From an uncultured Blautia sp. (GTDB lineage: Bacteria; Bacillota; Clostridia; Lachnospirales; Lachnospiraceae): a stretch of DNA of 64,000 nucleotides. Position numbers and translations under genes: made by a program. Below the pieces are notes generated by a model. It did no database searches and was not told the DNA's origin. It worked only from the letters and a program-made list of their open reading frames with translations. Position 1 is the first letter of the stretch. Every line of letters starts with the position of its first letter. Positions 61,103 to 64,000 of the stretch are shown piece by piece. The DNA lies in assembly GCA_934364795.1 (NCBI GenBank), contig CAKRMK010000015.1:9821-73820 (forward strand). The letters run 5' to 3'.

Positions 61103-62452
61103 TTAGCATTTCAATTTCCGATAATAAGAATAAAACATAGGTGCTGTAGTACACACTGCGATGGTGTCGGCAATCGGTTCAGCCAGATATACACCCATTA
61201 CTGCATCTGGCACAAAATGCGGTAAAATAAAAATTAACGGTATAAGTATAATAATTTTACGCCAGATAGTAAGAAAGATCGCTTTTGGTGCCTGGTCCAA
61301 TGCTACAAAACTATACTGACATGCGACCTGTATCCCATAGATGAAAAGCATTGCCAGGTATACCCTCATGCTTTTGTTCGTATAAGTGATCAAAGCTGCA
61401 TCACTGGTAAAAATAGAAGCAACCGTGTTCGGCAATGTCATACAGATAAGCCAAATGAGAAAAGAACCACTTACGCAGCATACAAGCAATAACCGAAATG
61501 TTTTCTTTACTCTGGATATATTTTTTGCTCCAAGATTATAACTTAACAATGGCTGTGCCCCTTGTACCAAGCCGGGCAAGAGCAGCATAACAAATTGCAT
61601 AACGCTATTAAGAATACTCATAGATGCTACAGCCATATCACCGCCATATTTTTGTAAAGATGTATTAAAACTGATTGCTACCATATTTTCTGTCAACTGC
61701 ATCAATGCCGGTGAAGTACCAAGCAAAATACAAGACCAGATAATCGGTCCATCAAAGCGGATATTCCTGAAATGTAAATGTAATTTGCTTTTAATTGTCG
61801 TAAGATAATAGATAACAAAACATGAGGATACGCCCTGTGAAATAACCGTTGCCAGAGCTGCACCCTTTACGCCCATGCCGATACCGTTAATGAATACTGC
61901 ATCAAGAATAATATTAGTTACAGCTCCCACAGCTACATTACACATACTGACCAGAGTTTTTCCCTGGGCAGTTATAAAAGCATTTAACCCCAACGTCAAT
62001 TGTGTAAATAAAGTACCAAGACAATAGATTTGCATATAATCAGTGGCAAAAGTAATGGTATCACTGCTTGCACCGAATAACAGCAAAATGGATTTACCAA
62101 AAATCAACATAATTCCGGTCAATGCCACAGACAATACAATCAGCAGCCATGTACAGCTTCCCATAACTTTTTCTGCCCGTTCATTATCGCCTTTTCCCAT
62201 AAAAATAGATGCCTTCGGTGCACCACCCATGCTCACAAGAGCCGCAAAAGCTGAAATAGCCAGAATTACAGGTGCTGTTACACCAACACCTGCCAATGCC
62301 TGTTTTCCAACACAGGGAATGCGTCCGATAAACATCTTATCAACTAAATTGTATAATATATTAATAAGCTGTGCCGCTACAGCCGGAATTGCGAGTCTGA
62401 AAAAAGCACTCCATACCGGCATATCAGCCAGCAGATCATTATCATTTTTCAT
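61103..62452 (-). CDS. MATE-family efflux transporter, MepA-like
   Basis: The protein has 449 residues and twelve membrane helices. It begins MPVWSAFFRLAIPAVAAQLINILYNLVDKMFIGRIP; GKQALAGVGVTAPVILAISAFAALVSMGGAPKASIFMGKGDNERAEKVMG and the second half FNTSLQKYGGDMAVASMSILNSVMQFVMLLLPG are typical of MepA. It is the last gene of the HxlR/GNAT/MATE group, 12 bases downstream of the acetyltransferase gene. It probably exports a toxic cation, perhaps the one sensed by the HxlR protein. Confidence 0.91.
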   Translation of the reverse strand: MKNDNDLLADMPVWSAFFRLAIPAVAAQLINILYNLVDKMFIGRIPCVGKQALAGVGVTAPVILAISAFAALVSMGGAPKASIFMGKGDNERAEKVMGSCTWLLIVLSVALTGIMLIFGKSILLLFGASSDTITFATDYMQIYCLGTLFTQLTLGLNAFITAQGKTLVSMCNVAVGAVTNIILDAVFINGIGMGVKGAALATVISQGVSSCFVIYYLTTIKSKLHLHFRNIRFDGPIIWSCILLGTSPALMQLTENMVAISFNTSLQKYGGDMAVASMSILNSVMQFVMLLLPGLVQGAQPLLSYNLGAKNISRVKKTFRLLLVCCVSGSFLIWLICMTLPNTVASIFTSDAALITYTNKSMRVYLAMLFIYGIQVACQYSFVALDQAPKAIFLTIWRKIIILIPLIFILPHFVPDAVMGVYLAEPIADTIAVCTTAPMFYSYYRKLKC

Positions 62453-62464
62453 CTTCTGACCTCA

Positions 62465-62875
62465 CTATTGCATATTGTCATAATTGCAGATTTGAATGGA
62501 TGCTCCATTCTCCATGACTGAGAAACCATGTTTCGTGTAAAATGACACATTATTTTTATCTTCCGGCATTGCCTCAATATATAAAAAGTTTTTATATTTT
62601 TCTTTTATATATTCAATCATTCTGCCGGCAATCCCCTTTCCCTGATAATCAGGATGCACCAGCACATAATGGATCTGGGCTAACATCTCAGTGTCATCCA
62701 GAACTCTTGTCAGTCTTACAAGTTTTTCATCATCCCAGACAGTGAGTACAGTTGAGGAATTCATAAGAGCCTTATATAAACGCTCCGGATAATTTCCGGA
62801 AGTCCAATGAACGGATAAAAATAACTGTTGAATCTGTTGTTTTGTAAATCTTTTTTCTTCTGTATATGTAAACAT
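62465..62875 (-). CDS. GNAT-family N-acetyltransferase
   Basis: The protein has 136 residues. The acetyl-CoA-binding segment is VHPDYQGKGIAGRMIEYIKEKYKNFLYIEAMPED (Gln/Arg-x-x-Gly-x-Gly near residue 78) and the C-terminus has NNVSFYTKHGFSVMENGASI. The substrate is unknown. ATG 62875 has AAAGGA 8 bases upstream and is preferred over the ATG six bases earlier. It lies between the HxlR regulator and MATE transporter genes, which suggests a detoxification role. Confidence 0.87.
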   Translation of the reverse strand: MFTYTEEKRFTKQQIQQLFLSVHWTSGNYPERLYKALMNSSTVLTVWDDEKLVRLTRVLDDTEMLAQIHYVLVHPDYQGKGIAGRMIEYIKEKYKNFLYIEAMPEDKNNVSFYTKHGFSVMENGASIQICNYDNMQ

Positions 62876-62887
62876 AATCATTTTCCT

Positions 62888-63271
62888 TTATCTGTGATGG
62901 TCACATTTCTGACATTGCATCATTTCATTTTCAACGTCCTCTTTATAGAAAATGCCTGACCATTGGCAGATATTCTGCAAAATAGGAACAACGGATTTCC
63001 CTTTTTGCGTCAGCATATATTCTACCCTTGGTGGAATCTCATCATAAGATTTTCTGTCAATAATTCCATCTTCTATCAGGTCTTTTAACGTTGCAGCCAG
63101 TACAGCATCCGTAATATTGCACATTTCTCTGCGTAGTTCGCTGTACCGTAAATTTTCATTGGCAGCTAATACACATATAATGCGGGATTTCCATTTTCCT
63201 CCAAATATAGTCAATCCATATTCGAGAGGACACCGTATATCATCCTCTAATTTTTTCTTATATCTCGCCAT
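62888..63271 (-). CDS. HxlR-family transcriptional regulator
   Basis: A winged-helix regulator of 127 residues. It has the HxlR hallmark CPLEYGLTIFGGKWKSRIICVLAANENLRYSELRREM (conserved Cys near residue 14) and the wing DRKSYDEIPPRVEYMLTQKGKSVVPIL. A C-terminal CQKCDHHR adds two more Cys, so redox or electrophile sensing is possible. It is first in the HxlR-GNAT-MATE operon and divergent in control from the flavin protein gene; both have the same putative box upstream. Confidence 0.9.
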   Translation of the reverse strand: MARYKKKLEDDIRCPLEYGLTIFGGKWKSRIICVLAANENLRYSELRREMCNITDAVLAATLKDLIEDGIIDRKSYDEIPPRVEYMLTQKGKSVVPILQNICQWSGIFYKEDVENEMMQCQKCDHHR

Positions 63272-63303
63272 ATAAAATCACCTTCAAGCTATCATTTTGT
63301 TTC

Positions 63304-63353
63304 ATTATAGCCTGGAGGTGATTGTTTTTAAAGTTACTATCAAATTTATTAGT
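63304..63353 (-). promoter_or_regulatory. HxlR operon promoter with putative HxlR box
   Basis: On the minus strand TTTAAA, 17-base spacer and TATAAT. Just upstream of the -35 lies ACTAATAAATTTGATAGT (63336-63353), an imperfect inverted repeat with ACTA/TAGT arms that recurs upstream of the flavin protein gene. Confidence 0.5.
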
Positions 63354-63363
63354 GGATATTTTG

Positions 63364-63759
63364 TTAAATTTCCTTTTTATTTTCGGCACCAGGTGTTGTT
63401 ACAATTACTTTAGAAGGGGTAATGACAAGTGCTCCTTTTGCAGTTGTTGCGCCATTGAACATCTTCTCCACCATAGCCTTAAATGTGTCTACAACGGTTC
63501 CTTCCGTTACATATTCAGCGGTTCCTTTAATCTGATATCCCTCAAGATTCTGTGCATCATATACGGAAATAGCAATTTTTCCATTGTTTGCTTTTATGTT
63601 GTTTAATGTTGTCTCAAGAAAAACATCGCCAACAACAAGCTTTCCGTCATCGGTAACATCTTTGAAGGCAACAGGCACTACGTTCGGTTCTCCATTTGCA
63701 CATGTTGCAAGGTCCCACATACCATTTTTTAACAATTTAATTACTGATTCAGTGAACAT
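63364..63759 (-). CDS. Pyridoxamine 5'-phosphate oxidase-like flavin protein
   Basis: The protein has 131 residues and a split-barrel FMN-binding fold: MWDLATCANGEPNVVPVAFKDV, LVVGDVFLETTLNNIKANNGKIAISVYD and GYQIKGTAEYVTEG. It is short and lacks the signature of true PdxH, so it is more likely an FMN- or F420-type reductase or chromate/nitro-reductase-like protein. ATG at 63759 follows AGGAGG. The common box upstream suggests control by the HxlR protein. Confidence 0.87.
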   Translation of the reverse strand: MFTESVIKLLKNGMWDLATCANGEPNVVPVAFKDVTDDGKLVVGDVFLETTLNNIKANNGKIAISVYDAQNLEGYQIKGTAEYVTEGTVVDTFKAMVEKMFNGATTAKGALVITPSKVIVTTPGAENKKEI

Positions 63760-63838
63760 TGAATATACCTCCTGTTTTATATCTATATAAGTTACTTGAT
63801 GTATTCATGTTAACAAATCAACTTCTGATTTAGAAGAT

Positions 63839-63856
63839 ATTATCAAATTTATAAGT
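63839..63856. promoter_or_regulatory. Second putative HxlR box, upstream of the flavin protein gene
   Basis: ATTATCAAATTTATAAGT matches ACTATCAAATTTATTAGT at 63336-63353 in 15 of 18 positions. The promoter between it and the gene is probably TTAACA with TATATA (18-base spacer). Confidence 0.45.
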
Positions 63857-63859
63857 CGC

Positions 63860-64000
63860 TATTAATTTTAATAGTATATCTTTCTATTTACTCTTTGACG
63901 GAAAATAGAAGTATCAATTCCACAAATTCCGATTGAGATTTCACCTGTTTTAAGAGATTTAATAGCTGTTATATTTTGTTATTAAATTCTCTGCAAACCC
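63860..64000. other. End of window, no gene identified
   Basis: AT-rich sequence with only short open stretches. A minus-strand segment reads SLKTGEISIGICGIDTSIFR, but it has no start, and I cannot assign it. Confidence 0.3.

Overview
The window is a moderately AT-rich, low-GC Gram-positive chromosome segment. Protein sequences and gene neighbourhoods (PHP-type DnaE, BirA without an HTH domain, KtrAB/TrkAH-type potassium uptake, RNF-free anaerobe-type content, many secreted proteins with Gram-positive signal peptides, a DUF6145-like protein, intergenic palindromic repeats) point to the Lachnospiraceae, most like Blautia or a close gut relative. This assignment comes from recognising protein families, not from a search. 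No rRNA operon, CRISPR array, phage or integrative element was found. There is one tRNA (Gln, CTG anticodon).

Layout. 1-17.5 kb is housekeeping, almost all on the minus strand: an M20 peptidase, dusB, birA, ornithine carbamoyltransferase, an SPFH/NfeD pair, an rRNA methyltransferase, a TrkA/TrkH potassium system, pfkA, dnaE and cvfB, then a divergent M17 aminopeptidase. 17.7-29 kb holds two uptake operons. The first is an eight-gene operon with its own promoter: a NIF3-like protein, a class V PLP enzyme, an ornithine-cyclodeaminase-like protein and a complete Opp peptide transporter. The second is a three-gene polar amino acid ABC transporter. 29-41 kb is accessory and decaying: glycerate kinase, a GH3 glucosidase behind a truncated GH31 gene, an SPFH plus ribbon-helix-helix operon, a heptad-repeat coiled-coil protein, a secreted SGNH hydrolase, an esterase, araD, and several pseudogenes. 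41-49.7 kb carries a purine-riboswitch-controlled guanine deaminase, a HEPN/MNT toxin-antitoxin pair, a large secreted GH106-like enzyme with a divergent AraC regulator, and a COG0523 GTPase. 49.7-57.5 kb has an EAL protein, an AgrC-like kinase, MATE transporters, a secreted Ig/GLUG protein and a lone type IV pilin-like protein. 57.5-64 kb has pncB, the tRNA, a zeta-toxin module among toxin-antitoxin debris, and a MATE/GNAT/HxlR/flavin-protein group.

The most distinctive features are not ordinary genes. There are three families of palindromic intergenic repeats, one with full and partial copies at five sites. A 66-bp tandem repeat occupies the pncB leader. Two TGATATCA boxes lie one helical turn apart inside the promoter of the SPFH/RHH operon, which suggests autoregulation. 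At least seven genes are recent remnants (GH31, GNAT, MNT nucleotidyltransferase, histidine kinase, a discoidin-like protein, a MATE half and one gene with a single stop), showing active gene loss. The best candidate for an undescribed pathway is the NIF3/class V/OCD/Opp operon.
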